Shown piece after piece: positions 32,276 to 43,372 of a DNA stretch of 64,000 nucleotides. This DNA is from Candidatus Vallotiella hemipterorum (GTDB lineage: Bacteria > Pseudomonadota > Gammaproteobacteria > Burkholderiales > Burkholderiaceae). Each line of letters begins with the position of its first letter. The first letter of the stretch is position 1. Under the pieces are notes generated by a model. The model worked only from the letters and a program-made list of their open reading frames with translations, had not been told where the DNA came from and did no database searches. The DNA is taken from contig NZ_OU343031.1 of NCBI RefSeq assembly GCF_910593725.1, positions 248,001-312,000 on the forward strand. The letters run 5' to 3'. The position numbers and the translations under genes were made by a program.

Positions 32276-32734
32276 TTACCCAACTGTGGCGATAAGTTCT
32301 ATTTCCATACAAGCACCTAACGGAATTTGCGCGACACCGAATGCAGAGCGAGCATGTTTACCGCGTTTACCAAATACTGCCACGAACAACTCCGACGCTT
32401 CGTTTGTTACTAAGTGCTGTTCAGTGAAGTTTGGTGTCGAATTAACTAAGCTCATAAGCTTGACGATACGCTTGACTCGGTTTAGATTATTCAGGTATGC
32501 ATGCAGAGTAGCAATCAGGTCGATGGCAATGCTGCGTGCCGCTCGTCGTCCCTCTTCTATACTGATTGTGTCACCCAGCTTACCGACCCAAACTCCTCCA
32601 TTCTTTTGGGCGAGATGACCGGACAAGAACACGGTTTTTCCTGCCTGTGCACTCATAACATAATCGGATACTGGTATGCTAGCCACCGGCAGAGCTATAT
32701 CAAGCTTTTTAAGCTGATTATATACATTCAACAT
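32276..32734 (-). CDS. RidA family protein (YjgF/UK114)
   Basis: RidA-type proteins hydrolyse reactive enamine and imine intermediates released by PLP enzymes. The 152 residues contain the YjgF-fold pattern. GKTVFLSGHLAQKNG is near residues 32-46, RSIAIDLIATLHAYLNNLNRV follows, and the C-terminal IPLGACMEIELIATVG is typical. The catalytic arginine of classical RidA usually sits in an R-A/V-x-V context; here RSAFGVAQIPLGACMEIE occupies the equivalent position, with Arg present. This longer subfamily (about 150 residues against 130 for RidA itself) is common in burkholderias and its exact substrate is unknown. The gene is intact and solitary. Confidence 0.88.
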   Translation of the reverse strand: MLNVYNQLKKLDIALPVASIPVSDYVMSAQAGKTVFLSGHLAQKNGGVWVGKLGDTISIEEGRRAARSIAIDLIATLHAYLNNLNRVKRIVKLMSLVNSTPNFTEQHLVTNEASELFVAVFGKRGKHARSAFGVAQIPLGACMEIELIATVG

Positions 32735-33429
32735 GGTAAATATCCAAAGATATAGAGAAACATAAAGTGTTAGATTTAAGGGGCTCTAGATCAGAGTTGG
32801 GCTTAGTAGAATGCTCTAGCTATAAACCTTAATGCTATTATCGATTTTAGCGGAGAATAAATATATAAACGACACAGTGCGTAATTCTCATAACACCGCC
32901 TCCAATAACTAAGTTAGTGCTATATATCCCTTAATGTTTTTACCTAATTGACGCCCAGAAAACTATATATCAACAAGTCGAACTGTGCTTATGATTGTCG
33001 ACAGTATCACTTAAATATTAGCCCCACTAGGGCGCAACCTGGAAAAACTAGTAATACGATACGTCTATCTTCAATTAATAGCTTTCTATAGAGAAAAGAG
33101 TGCGCTACGAGCGCTCTCAAAGATTAGAGAAAATTGATGACCGAGGGTTACTAAAAGCTGTCATGCGATTACAGTTGCTAGGCAGGTAGATAGCGAATCG
33201 CGCAGCGCATGAGGGCATATATATCTTAATAAACGATACTAGATCAGTATATGCGAGTCTGATATGCCTTTATATAGAATATTTCAGAGACTCTTTAGGA
33301 GTATATATGCTTCTATATGTGGGTTCCCCGGCAAGTCTTGAATTTCTCTTGGGTTATCCCCACTGTCAGGAACACGAATAAACCTGCCCTCGTGTCCGTT
33401 GATGTCAACCTGATAAAAGGATTCGGAAT
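32735..33429. other. Spacer with divergent ridA and htpG promoters
   Basis: About 700 bp between divergent genes. The only confidently recognised element is the heat-shock promoter at 33337-33364. No coding frame or strong hairpin is seen. Confidence 0.6.
33337..33364 (+). promoter_or_regulatory. Sigma-32 (RpoH) heat-shock promoter of htpG
   Basis: CTTGAAT (33337-33343) matches the RpoH -35 consensus CTTGAAA. CCCCACT (33358-33364) matches the -10 consensus CCCCATNT, with a 14-nt spacer, which is within the known range. It lies 66 bp before the htpG ATG, a usual distance. HtpG is a classical RpoH regulon member, so both sequence and context agree. Confidence 0.82.
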
Positions 33430-35319
33430 ATGGCACAAGAAACTATGAGCTTCCAGGCGGAAGTCAAACAGCTCCTACAACTAATGATTCACTCGCTGTA
33501 CAGCAACAAGGAAATCTTCCTGCGAGAGCTGATTTCAAATGCGTCCGACGCAGCAGATAGGCTGCGTTTCGAGGCAATTGTCGATACTGGGCTGTATGAA
33601 GATGACCCGAACCTACACATCCGGATTTCATACGATAAAGCTGGACGTACAATCGTGGTTCACGATAACGGAATTGGCATGAGTCGTGACGAGGCGATCT
33701 CACACTTAGGAACAATCGCGCGCTCAGGAACTAAAGAATTTTTTTCTAAGTTATCTGGCGATCAGCAAAAAGACGCAGCCCTCATTGGCCAGTTCGGTGT
33801 CGGCTTCTATTCGGGCTTTATTGTCGCGGAGCGCGTGACGGTAGAATCTCGCCGTGCTAGCTTGCCAGCTGATCATGGGGTGCGCTGGGAAAGCACTGGA
33901 GACGGCGAATTTAGCATCGAGCAAATTAAACGTATCCAGCGCGGTACATCGATTACACTATATTTGCGTGATAGTGAAGATGAGCTTCTTTCCTCCCACC
34001 GTCTCAAGTCTATAATACAGAAATACTCAGACCATATTAGTCTACCAATCCTAATGAAAAAGGAGGAGTGGGATGCTGAGAAAAGTGAGATAGTTATCAG
34101 GGATGAGGATGAGACCATTAATCAAGCCTGCGCAATCTGGACGCGATCTAAAAGCCAGATTAGCGATGAGCAATACATAAGCTTCTACGAGCATTTATCT
34201 CACGATCACGAGGCACCACTGGCCTGGACACATAACCGAGTTGAGGGACGTAACGAATATATCCAGCTACTATATATACCAGCTCACGCTACGTTTGATA
34301 TGTGGAATCGTAGCCATCGTGGCGGCTTAAAGTTATATGTAAAGCGCGTATTCATTATGGATGAGGCCGAGCAGTTGCTGCCTAATTACCTGAGATTTAT
34401 TAAGGGTGTTGTAGATTCAAACGATTTACCGCTAAACGTATCTCGCGAAATTCTGCAAGAAAGCCATGATGTAAAAACGATCCGTGATGGTGTAACTAGG
34501 CGAGTGCTATCAATGCTTGAAGAACTAGCTAGTGCCGCCGATAACAAGCAAAAATATACAAAGTTCTGGTGTGAATTCGGCCAGGTATTTAAGGAAGGCC
34601 TGGGTGAAGACTTCTCAAACCGGGAGCGCATTACTAAGTTGCTTCGCTTCGCATCAACGCGCAGCAATAGCGCCGAACAGAGTGTGTCGCTAGATGATTA
34701 CATCGCTCGGATGAAGCCTGAACAGACAAAAATCTATTATGTGACGGCCGATAGTTATCGTGGAGCTTGTAATAGTCCGCATTTAGAAGTATTCGTCAAG
34801 AAAGATATTGAAGTACTCTTATTAACCGATCGCGTTGACGAATGGATGATGTCATTTTTGCGTGAATTTAACGGTAAGCCATTTGCTAGCGTCGCTCGTG
34901 GTGATCTAGATCTGGGTTCATTGTATAACGAAGAGAAACATGCCCAGGAAAAAGTTTGTGAAGATCTAAAGCTATTAATCGATCGGATGAAAGATGTACT
35001 CAAGGAAAAAGCTAAGGATGTACGTCTGACTTTCCGCTTGACTGAATCTCCAAGCTGCTTGGTAGTCGATGAAGGGGAAATGAGTGGCTACCTGCAACGA
35101 CTGCTAAAAGCCGCAGGCCAAAAGGCTCCGGATTTTCATCCGATACTTGAAGTGAACCCAGAGCATGCGCTAATTAACCGGTTGTCTCCGGCAGTAACAG
35201 ACTTTGATGATTGGTGCCATTTTCTATTCGATCAGGCGCTGCTCGCAGAAGGGGGGGCACTCGATGACCCGGCAAATTTCATCAGGCGAACTAATATGCT
35301 ATTGATATCTAGTAAGTAA
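33430..35319 (+). CDS. htpG: Chaperone protein HtpG (Hsp90)
   Basis: HtpG is the bacterial Hsp90, an ATP-dependent dimeric chaperone. The N-terminal ATP site shows [17 protein letters not shown] (near 34-50), DNGIGM and [11 protein letters not shown]. The middle domain has the [13 protein letters not shown] catalytic-loop motif. The C-terminal dimerisation domain ends near MLLISSK. At 629 residues it has normal length. The start [16 protein letters not shown] matches the family. A G7 tract (35251-35257) lies near the 3' end with the frame intact. The RpoH-type promoter upstream indicates heat induction is retained. Confidence 0.97.
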   Translation: MAQETMSFQAEVKQLLQLMIHSLYSNKEIFLRELISNASDAADRLRFEAIVDTGLYEDDPNLHIRISYDKAGRTIVVHDNGIGMSRDEAISHLGTIARSGTKEFFSKLSGDQQKDAALIGQFGVGFYSGFIVAERVTVESRRASLPADHGVRWESTGDGEFSIEQIKRIQRGTSITLYLRDSEDELLSSHRLKSIIQKYSDHISLPILMKKEEWDAEKSEIVIRDEDETINQACAIWTRSKSQISDEQYISFYEHLSHDHEAPLAWTHNRVEGRNEYIQLLYIPAHATFDMWNRSHRGGLKLYVKRVFIMDEAEQLLPNYLRFIKGVVDSNDLPLNVSREILQESHDVKTIRDGVTRRVLSMLEELASAADNKQKYTKFWCEFGQVFKEGLGEDFSNRERITKLLRFASTRSNSAEQSVSLDDYIARMKPEQTKIYYVTADSYRGACNSPHLEVFVKKDIEVLLLTDRVDEWMMSFLREFNGKPFASVARGDLDLGSLYNEEKHAQEKVCEDLKLLIDRMKDVLKEKAKDVRLTFRLTESPSCLVVDEGEMSGYLQRLLKAAGQKAPDFHPILEVNPEHALINRLSPAVTDFDDWCHFLFDQALLAEGGALDDPANFIRRTNMLLISSK

Positions 35320-37794
35320 TGTATGCTTAAGCGGCCCCTAATAAATAAGTCCCAAAGGTTGTGCGGCGCTTAAATTACCCATAACAGTTAGCAGCGAGTT
35401 CCAATATAAATTTTCATCGAGAAACTCGCTAGCTAACGTATTTAGATAGTGCCTATATGCTGTCCTAGCTCTGCTTAATCTTAAATTTAGTAATATAGCC
35501 GTAGAAGATTCTTTCACTAGATTGCTGCTAATAACAGCTAAATGTTTCTGCGGGCCGTATTAACTAGATAGTTTTTAAGGTTTAATAGTCAGTGGTCTTT
35601 ATGCGATCTCTCTAATACCGGGTGGCTTTCCTATCAAGATATTGATATTGATCAAGATATTATTCAGTAGTGGTATAAGTAAATCTTTAGAATGAGTGCT
35701 AGCAGTTGATGTTAAGCAAGCCTGAATTATATAGTTTTATATATAAATCAGAGCATAAATGCATATAAATTACTATGAAGTAAAGCTGTAAGATAGTTGA
35801 TATACTTTATTTTTATAAGTAGAGTCCGGATTCACAGCATTAAAAGTCGAAGCTAGATAACTTCTTAGTGTAAAGAATATCTGTGTACCGTTACTGAAGA
35901 AATGCATGCTTTAGCAGAAAAAATAGTACTTATCTCTGTTAATCTCATTAGCGCTAACTAGCTTAAAAAACTAGAGCTATGATTTGAGCGGAGGTTTAAT
36001 ATGCGGTAAAATGTTAGTTAGGAAATTGATAATAGTAAGTACGCCAAAAAATGCAATATTCCCTTATTATAGGCCATATAATGCTAAACAATACAGGAAA
36101 ATAGACCACGTATAGGCGGCCTGCTCTTAAGCAGAGTAACATAAAGCCTGTATTTTGTGCCAAAATATTTTATGAGAAAGATAAGTCTGCTACCTATATT
36201 TCGGCATTAAACTTAATCTGAACGCGAATATTAATTTAGTGGAATTAAATCCAGTAGTGATCGTTGCTGAACGAAGTATGCGCAGCTTGCCATCTAGTAA
36301 TTCACGCGTTTACTTCCGGTCGATGCATAGGATTTAAATAATTACGCGAACTACGGTACTATCAGCGAGATACAGGTAACTAATGCAATCAGACCAAATT
36401 TAGTCTAACGCTTGATCCTGTTACCTTTTATAAAAGATTCTGCGCCTGTCTTGGGGTTACCTAATATATTAATAGTTATCTTATTCAGATACTTTCTTCA
36501 TTTTTGGCAAAACATATACGATTATACGATTTACCATAGTACGCGACTCGCAAATTATTACCTTATTAAAGGTATATGAGGGAATAATATTAATGTAGTC
36601 TTTCTGGACTTACGCTATCTATTAGATAAAATTTTCTAATTGATTGAGGGAAGGTAATCAAAAGGATGTATAGCTTCAGCGCTCGTCACTGAGTTAACGC
36701 CCCCTTATTTTACGAGCGCCGACGCGGTAGTAATCCACAGCGCATCTCGCTGCATAGCCCTTAACAGCTTTCCATGGGGGGTGTTTACCATCTGAAGTTA
36801 TAGAGTTATCTTTTATACTAAGAGTTACTAAAACAGCTAAAACACTTAGCTTATAACTTCGAATCTTCTGATATAGATTTTAAGCTCAGTGATTTACTAC
36901 TATAGGCTATCTATACACGCTAATTATTTATTGCCTAACTAGTTTTAAGCTGCCGTATACGTTCTTTGTATATCTGATTAAATTTGTTGCTGCTATTAAT
37001 TTAGAGAATATTCTAAATATACAGAGAATATATATGTTCCCCGAACTGCGTGAGTATACGTGACGATAGCTATACACTACTATTAGATAGTATATTAATT
37101 AGTATCATTATTAATAGAAACATCATTCTGGCTTAACTACAGTTAAAACCAAATCTTAATATTAAATATGTTCTAAGTTTTTTAATTCTAATAATATTCT
37201 ACATAAATATTTTTATAAATAGCGTTATACTACTACAGTAGTAGGAGTAGCACTTAAATTATTAAGCAATTTACACAGCTAAATCTAAAATTTTTTACTA
37301 TCTTGAATTTAAAAAGACGATATAGTAAGCACGTAATTCGCTTTAAGAAATTTATATTGCCAATAAATCTAGTGAGATTGCTTCAAAGCAAAGACTAGCT
37401 TAAATAGTAGATAAAATATACGGCTATTTTCAGCATAAAAATATTAGGGTGTTGCGCTCCTGTAAGGCATTTTTGTAGCTTTATTTCAGATAAAATATAG
37501 TATATTTATATCTCTAATACTCAGCTATTAATGTAATTAGTGGTTTTGCTAATCGTAATTAGTAATACTAATTACACCTCATCTCTCAAGTGCTATGCAT
37601 AATGTCGCTATCTTAATATTGCTAAGACAAACAAAAAAATAATTTTGGGTTGTTATACTTAGTCGGCAACTAGATTTTTCTTAGTCATTAGAATAAAGAT
37701 CTAGACGATATCAATTCAATTTTAGCGAAGCCACTGTGTCTAGGCGCTGAGAGGATAGTAATAACGCAATGACGTTTGTATACCATTAAATTTA
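35320..37794. other. AT-rich 2.5-kb spacer
   Basis: Between htpG and tRNA-Thr no protein is recognisable in any frame. A stem-loop follows htpG (35387-35437). GCGCTCGT/ACGAGCGC flanks 25 nt at 36679-36719. GTAATTAGT/ACTAATTAC with loop AAT is at 37555-37575. Many short AT repeats are present. Confidence 0.55.
35387..35437 (+). terminator. Stem-loop downstream of htpG
   Basis: GTTAGC-A-GCGAGTT pairs with AACTCGC-TA-GCTAAC, giving 13 bp with a small internal bulge and a 22-nt loop. It starts 68 bp after the htpG stop. There is no U-run, so it may be an mRNA-stabilising end rather than an intrinsic terminator. Confidence 0.45.
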
Positions 37795-37870
37795 TGGTGC
37801 CGGAGAGAAGACTTGAACTTCCGACCTTCGCATTACGAATGCGCTGCTCTACCAACTGAGCTACACCGGC
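37795..37870 (-). tRNA. tRNA-Thr (anticodon CGT)
   Basis: The reverse complement folds as a tRNA. The acceptor is GCCGGTG/CTCCGGC. The D-arm is GCTC-AGTTGGTA-GAGC. The anticodon stem GCGCA/TGCGA carries the loop TTCGTAA, so the anticodon is CGU reading ACG. The T-arm is GGAAG-TTCAAGT-CTTCT, with A and an encoded CCA at the end. The acceptor has a U-U mismatch at positions 6-67 and the T-stem one G-U. The anticodon stem has an A-T-type weak closing pair. It may still be functional, since the rest of the tRNA is canonical. Confidence 0.93.
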
Positions 37871-37993
37871 AATATAGACGGCATTATAAGAATGGATTTG
37901 AAGAGTGACAACACCTTATATTGGTTGAGGCAACTTTATAAGCCGCTTTTTTCTGCGTACTATCTGCTTTAGGGGCTAAATTATATAGTGTAC

Positions 37994-39016
37994 TTAGTCC
38001 TCAAGATGGTATCGTGTTACACGATCAACTTCATTCTTAGAGCCAAGGAATACAGCGACACGCTCGTGGAGACTTTTAGGGTGGATATCTAAAATCCGCT
38101 TCTTACCATTAGTTGCAGCGCCACCTGCTTGTTCGATGATAAAAGCCATCGGATTTGCTTCATACATAAGACGAAGCTTTCCGTGTTTGTTCGGGGTACG
38201 ATTATCGGCTGGATATATAAAAATACCACCACGATGAAGAATACGATGTACATCCGAGACCATTGATGCGATCCAGCGCATATTAAAGTCTTTTTTTCGG
38301 ATAGAATCTATGCCATCCACTAGTTCGTTAATATAACGCTGTACTGGTGCGTGCCAGTGTCGCTGGTTTGACGCATTAATCGCGTACTCGCATGTGTCGC
38401 ACGGGATACGCATATCGCGATGCGTTAGTATCCATGAGCCGATCTCTTGATCGAGAGTGAAACAGTGGACCCCGTAGCCTGTAGTTAAAACGAGCGACGT
38501 TTGTGGCCCGTATATAGTATAGCCAGCGGCCACTTGATAAGAGCCTCTTTGAAGAAAAGATTGTTCAGTTGGGGTATGGTCATCTAAGCAGCGCAGAACT
38601 GAAAATATTGTGCCGATTGACACGTTGACATCAATATTGGATGAGCCATCTAGCGGATCAAAGAGTAATAAATAATTCCCCCTAGGAAAGCAGTCAGGGA
38701 TTAGATAAATGCCCTCCATTTCCTCTGATGCCATCGCAGAAAGACTACCGCCCCATGCATTAGCCTCAAGTAGAATATTATTAGATAAGATATCAAGTTT
38801 TTTCTGTATCTCGCCCTGGATATTCTCGCTATTAGCGCTGCCACATGCTTCACCCAACGCACCTTTTCTAACGTGATAGCTAATAAGCTTACAAGCGCGC
38901 GACGTAACCTCGATCAATAACCTAAGATCAGCTGTAGTATTATTATGTTTTTTCTGCTCTTCAATCAAGTGTTGGGTGAGAGTTATACTTGGGAATGTGG
39001 GTCGAGTTGCTTCCAT
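37994..39016 (-). CDS. fbp: Fructose-1,6-bisphosphatase class 1
   Basis: FBPase removes the 1-phosphate of fructose 1,6-bisphosphate in gluconeogenesis and for pentose phosphate cycling. The metal and phosphate site [23 protein letters not shown] is present, preceded by MASEEME, and the C-terminal half has GGIFIYPAD and [11 protein letters not shown]. From ATG 39016 it has 340 residues, close to the family's 337-338 in burkholderias. A GTG at 39052 with GAGGAG just upstream would add 12 residues, but the spacing is short. With zwf, pgl and glk it suggests hexose phosphates are actively cycled. Confidence 0.94.
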   Translation of the reverse strand: MEATRPTFPSITLTQHLIEEQKKHNNTTADLRLLIEVTSRACKLISYHVRKGALGEACGSANSENIQGEIQKKLDILSNNILLEANAWGGSLSAMASEEMEGIYLIPDCFPRGNYLLLFDPLDGSSNIDVNVSIGTIFSVLRCLDDHTPTEQSFLQRGSYQVAAGYTIYGPQTSLVLTTGYGVHCFTLDQEIGSWILTHRDMRIPCDTCEYAINASNQRHWHAPVQRYINELVDGIDSIRKKDFNMRWIASMVSDVHRILHRGGIFIYPADNRTPNKHGKLRLMYEANPMAFIIEQAGGAATNGKKRILDIHPKSLHERVAVFLGSKNEVDRVTRYHLED

Positions 39017-39052
39017 AATGAATCCAAAAATACTGTTTAGTAGCGCGCTCAC

Positions 39053-41135
39053 TGCTCCTCAGCACCATGCTAATATCTACAAGGGAGCTGAATGCTTGTG
39101 GGTAGTGTAGCGCGCTGGTAAGCCTACCCACTATAACAGACCGATTTGAGATCGGTTTTGTAGATCCAATCGTGCACATTATTGATATAAAATAAGTGAC
39201 ATGTGGCTCTGCCTGATAAACTAGGTTAGTGATTACCTTAGTTAATTTTAAGGGCGCTCGCTTAGCGTTACGCTTGCGCGCTATATTACATTACCATATT
39301 GAGATATATCACCCTACGTTAGATCAGAATATGATCTGAAAATTTTAGAAGAAGGTTAGACATCAGCTAATTACAATAAGAGGCTGTATTGATGCAATTA
39401 CAAGGCATGCTACTACTATTTGTGTGGTACCTATCTTAGATTACAATCGTTGATATAGTTAAGGCGTTATATAACAGAGCTCTTTATAGGGTTAATAACT
39501 TAGTTCTCCTAATGATATAAGCATAGATTACTCCGTGCAACAGTAATAACTACAATACAAAATCGTTGATGACTATATTAGTGTTAATCTTTTATTGCTA
39601 AATGCGTTAGGTTTATAAATGAGCGGGTCACATAAGTGGAAATACTGGACCGATAGTGTTAAATAATGCTGGACTGCCTGGTCCAGAATACGAAGCTATA
39701 GCTAGTTGTCTCACAGATAAATAAATCTCTATTTTTATAGAGAAACTAAAAATGCATATAAAGACCGCAGTAAATCTTTTTAATTTTAAAGTTAGGCAAG
39801 CTCCGCATTATTAACCCAATATCTTTATCTAGTTACCCTTTAGCCTGTGTCACGGACCCTGCGAAGGAAGATTAATATTCGTATGCCATAAATTAGCTCG
39901 ACCCTAAACTGAATCTATTATGTTAATATCTGTATTAGGACATATATAGGTAACCTAAAACATATTCTTTAGATCTACTAGTTTTATAAGGTTATAAGAT
40001 GTTGGAATAAGATGAGTTTAATTATACATTCCTATATCTTAATTTACTTAATCTAGGAGACTAGCAATAAAGTACTCTAGAAATCTGTAGATGTCAGCTG
40101 CTGTACTGTGCATTCTATTTATGCCGTGACAAGAGATAACCGTAACTGGTATAAGTTATTTTAAGCGTGTATAAATTGTATTATGCTCAGTACAATCTAG
40201 ATTGTACTGAGCATAATACATAGCTAAAACTGGGCGATACCGACTAGCTTGATATGTAACATTTTAACAAAGAATTTTGTAGATTACATTATTGATATGC
40301 ATTCGGAATGTGTAAGCACACCTAGTTAGGCTAGTGAAGAGTTTTATTCCTTAAAGTGAATAACTATTTATTAGACTGACCTAATAATAGAAACACAGCT
40401 ACATAATATTAACAGTATACTATACTGCTGACCGCAGACTAACTATAATATAGATTATTAGCACGAATCTATACTATGTGTGTATTATAATATGTAGGGT
40501 GAGTACTGCTAGTAGGTTTTATAACATTAGAGTTTCTGTCAATTAATGGAGCATATGTATCCCTTCGTTAATTAACTTTCTGGAGAAACTGATATTCCAT
40601 GGAATTTTAACATCTGATCATAATAAACAGAAAAAAGTGAGTAGATTATGCGGTAGAAAGGCTAGGTTTTTATCTTTATTGTAGCACTAAGCTAAAAAAT
40701 AAATGTTAGTCTTACTAACATTAGCCAATGAATCTAGTCTATAAAATAGATACGTGGGGGTTTTTGATTGGAGGATTACAAAATATTGAGAAATTATTAA
40801 TAGTTAGTAGTAACGAATAATATTAACCCCCCTGATTATAAGATATAAACAAACGTTAAATACGATCGCTTAAAGAGCTAAGAATTTTTTCTAGGTAGAG
40901 GGTCTAGATCTGCCTAGAAAATAATAAAAAAATGAATTATACAGTTAAGCAATCAAAAAATTATTTTAGATTTTCTAGCAGTTTCTTAGCATACGAGCGG
41001 GCGTTCTAAAGACATCATATGCTACTGTGGATGGAAAGCAAACTGGGCAGTCAACGTCCACAAGATTTGCTGACTATTTTATATGGGCTTACAGAGCATA
41101 AGCATAATCGGATAGATAATAATCCAGGTTAATAC
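39053..41135. other. AT-rich 2.1-kb spacer with a 44-bp palindrome
   Basis: No gene is recognisable between fbp and tmRNA. Notable elements are the spacerless 44-bp palindrome at 40177-40220, ATAGATT/AATCTAT (40450-40472) nested in a longer AT pairing, and AATGTTAGT/ACTAACATT with loop CTT (40702-40722). Confidence 0.6.
40177..40220. repeat. Perfect 44-bp palindrome without spacer
   Basis: The 22-nt arm 40177-40198 (beginning TGTATTATGCTC, ending ACAATCT) is immediately followed by its exact reverse complement 40199-40220, centred on CTAG. Not one of the 22 pairs is mismatched. No gene is nearer than about 900 bp (tmRNA 3' end at 41136). Confidence 0.95.
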
Positions 41136-41494
41136 TGGTGGAGCCGGCGGGAATCGAACCCGCGTCCGCAAGCACTTTACAACTAGTTCTACATACTTAG
41201 TTCAGTCTTTTAATTTAACCGCATCGACGCGGATGAACACGCTTCGCTACAGTGAGTCACTAAATTTTCGGCTATAGCGCCGTGACTGCGCTATGGATTA
41301 TCTGATGTAATGACCTCGCACGGTCTTGCAACCCTAGCCCATCAGCGAGCTAGCGCGAGGCTAACCGGTTTTAAGCGGCTAGTGCGTACGTTTCGTCGTT
41401 CGCGGTTACTTAAAGTCCCATTGATTTACGAGATAACGGGTCCTCGGTATGCCCTACATTGCTTTGTTACCCACGTCGAAACCAGGTCGGCCCC
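41136..41494 (-). ncRNA. ssrA: tmRNA (transfer-messenger RNA)
   Basis: tmRNA rescues stalled ribosomes with SmpB. The 5' end GGGGCCG pairs with CGGCTCC before the encoded ACCA. The 5' region has the conserved ACCTGGTTTCGACGTGG and the 3' T-arm is GCGGGTTCGATTCCCGC. The tag frame is at 41371-41403 and reads ANDETYALAA followed by TAA, a normal betaproteobacterial tag ending in the protease signal LAA. It is one-piece, about 359 nt, and free-standing. A 72-codon plus-strand frame across it (41310-41528) is antisense noise. Confidence 0.96.
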
Positions 41495-42679
41495 TGTCAA
41501 TACATATCTATTATGTCATAAACTATAAACATAGTCGATCTATTATATTTTATGTATGGAGAAGCTCTATATCCTATAATAGTATTATTCTTACTTAAAC
41601 TAAATAAGGTTTTTTAGTATTTTCATTATTTAAACTAAATGTTTATTCCTTATTATCAGGTGATGGACTAATAGTAATAGTTTACTCGATAGGAGTTCTG
41701 AGATGAAAACGATATCATAAGTAAGTTATTCCAAAAATACGGGTCATGGTAGTAGTGAGTTTTCTAAGTGCAATATAATAATGTCAAATTATTAATAAAG
41801 CGCCTGCAATACAGAATCAGGAACCCACAACTACGTTAGTAGTTTACTTGTCGCATAGACAGGAAAACCTATAATGAATATAGGTTTTCCTGGTTAACTT
41901 GAAGCACTGGTTGATCGGGTAATGGGTTATTTTCTAAATTCTTAAACAAATAATATAGACGCACAAGCAAGCTTTGCAAGCTCTGATAGCTTAGTAAAGC
42001 CTACATAATCATGTGTATATTCCGGTAGTATGTGCATCACGTATTCAGCATAGACTATTTCAAATAAATAGCCTTTTAAGCTGCTGTGTAGCGTTAAACA
42101 ATACTCAGGCTATTTGGTTTACCAACTTCACGCATTCCTAAACGCTATCTGCTAGCCGAGGAACGTGCTTTCATGTTTCCATGCGGATAGTAACCACATC
42201 ATATGATGTGCGCTCTGGATTGGAAGGCGCCTCTGAAGAAATTGCTTCATACTCGACATTTAGAATATTACTTTCTAATTTATACAGGTCTATAACACGG
42301 AGTATTTTCTTGTATCAATAAATTCTCTGAACCAAGACAGCGCCTAGCTGAGCTATTAACTTAGATAAGACGCCCCCATTACCACTAACTTCCGAGCACT
42401 CGCTTATTAAATACATGAGAGTGGAAGTTGATCTATAACAATCGAAGTAGATTTATATTGTGAAGCAGTTTAGCTTCAGACGGTGTATCTCACTACTGAT
42501 CAGAAAAATAGCTAAATTCCTTTAGTTTATATAAGCCAACGTTAGGCATAGGTAGCAAGAATTATAGCGCGCTAATAAAGCATTAAAAAAACCATAAGAA
42601 TTTGCTTCGACTAGTATTAGACGGTGATATACGGTGGCTACTTATTGCAGCGCTAAAACCCTTGCTTATCCGAGGATAG
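41495..42679. other. AT-rich 1.2-kb spacer
   Basis: Between tmRNA and ompA, both minus-strand. Holds a 14-bp hairpin (41860-41892) and AAATAGCCT/AGGCTATTT (42066-42115, 32-nt loop). The tmRNA promoter must lie near 41495-41540 but is not clear. No gene is recognisable. Confidence 0.55.
41860..41892. repeat. Perfect 14-bp hairpin, 5-nt loop
   Basis: CAGGAAAACCTATA (41860-41873) and TATAGGTTTTCCTG (41879-41892) flank ATGAA. It lies 788 bp beyond the ompA stop and 366 bp upstream of the tmRNA 5' end on the minus strand. Neither strand carries a U-run after it. Confidence 0.8.
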
Positions 42680-43372
42680 TTACCTTAGCTGCGAAAGAGT
42701 TAACTTATTTTGAGGCTGACTAGTTGTAGCAATGACTTCTACTTCTACACGGCGGTTCGGTGCTAGACAGACGATTAGGGGTTTACAATTTTTTTGTTGG
42801 CAGGTTATTACCAATGGATTGCTCTTACCCTTACCTTCTGCATAGATCAGGTCAGCTGGGATACCCTTACTAATCAGATACGTTTTTACGGCTTGTGCGC
42901 GGCGAAGAGATAGGCAATTGTTATACTTATCCGAACCAATCTTGTCAGAATAGCCTAACGCTACGACTCTTTTAAGATTTAAGCCTCGAATCTTCATGAC
43001 TAACTTATCAAGTTTTTCTGCCTTAGCAGGGAGTGCGGCTTTATCGAAATTAAACAGTATGTCTGCCTGATATGTAACTTTTGGGCTCGTTATAATTGGC
43101 CCTGGTGCAGCTGGTAAAGGAACTGATGGCGCGTCGTCATATACTTGAGTTAGAAGCGCACCGTCGTCATACTTCGTATATGTGGTAGTGGGGGTCCAAA
43201 AAGCATCACGCCAGCAGAGCTCACCGGTGCCATTCATCCACATAAGTTCTCCGGTACTGTTTACCCAGTTGTCACTAAGAACTTGTCGAGAAGCTAGCAA
43301 TGGATGCGCTGATGCGGATACAGCGATGACCGAGGTAGCTGCAATGAATGCGAGCTTTAAAATTTTATTCAT
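42680..43372 (-). CDS. ompA: OmpA family outer membrane protein
   Basis: The 230 residues begin with a signal peptide (MNKILKLAFIAATSVIAVSASA, cleavage near residue 22). Next come a short region with two similar segments, WVNSTGELMWMNGTGELCW, and a proline-rich linker. The C-terminal OmpA-like domain runs from about residue 100 (TYQADILFNFDKAALPA). The peptidoglycan-contact residues appear kept: Asp in GYSDKIGSDKYN and Arg in LSLRRAQAV. There is no eight-stranded barrel domain, as in burkholderial homologues. AGGAGAG precedes the ATG. It is divergent from gyrA, as in Burkholderia. It probably anchors the outer membrane to peptidoglycan. Confidence 0.92.
   Translation of the reverse strand: MNKILKLAFIAATSVIAVSASAHPLLASRQVLSDNWVNSTGELMWMNGTGELCWRDAFWTPTTTYTKYDDGALLTQVYDDAPSVPLPAAPGPIITSPKVTYQADILFNFDKAALPAKAEKLDKLVMKIRGLNLKRVVALGYSDKIGSDKYNNCLSLRRAQAVKTYLISKGIPADLIYAEGKGKSNPLVITCQQKNCKPLIVCLAPNRRVEVEVIATTSQPQNKLTLSQLR

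Noticed and set aside
39845..39880. GGACCCTGCGAAGGAAG resembling part of 4.5S RNA
   Set aside because: The matching asymmetric-loop partner strand is absent and no long hairpin can be drawn.
41310..41528. 72-codon plus-strand ORF
   Set aside because: It is antisense to the tmRNA 5' half and tag region.
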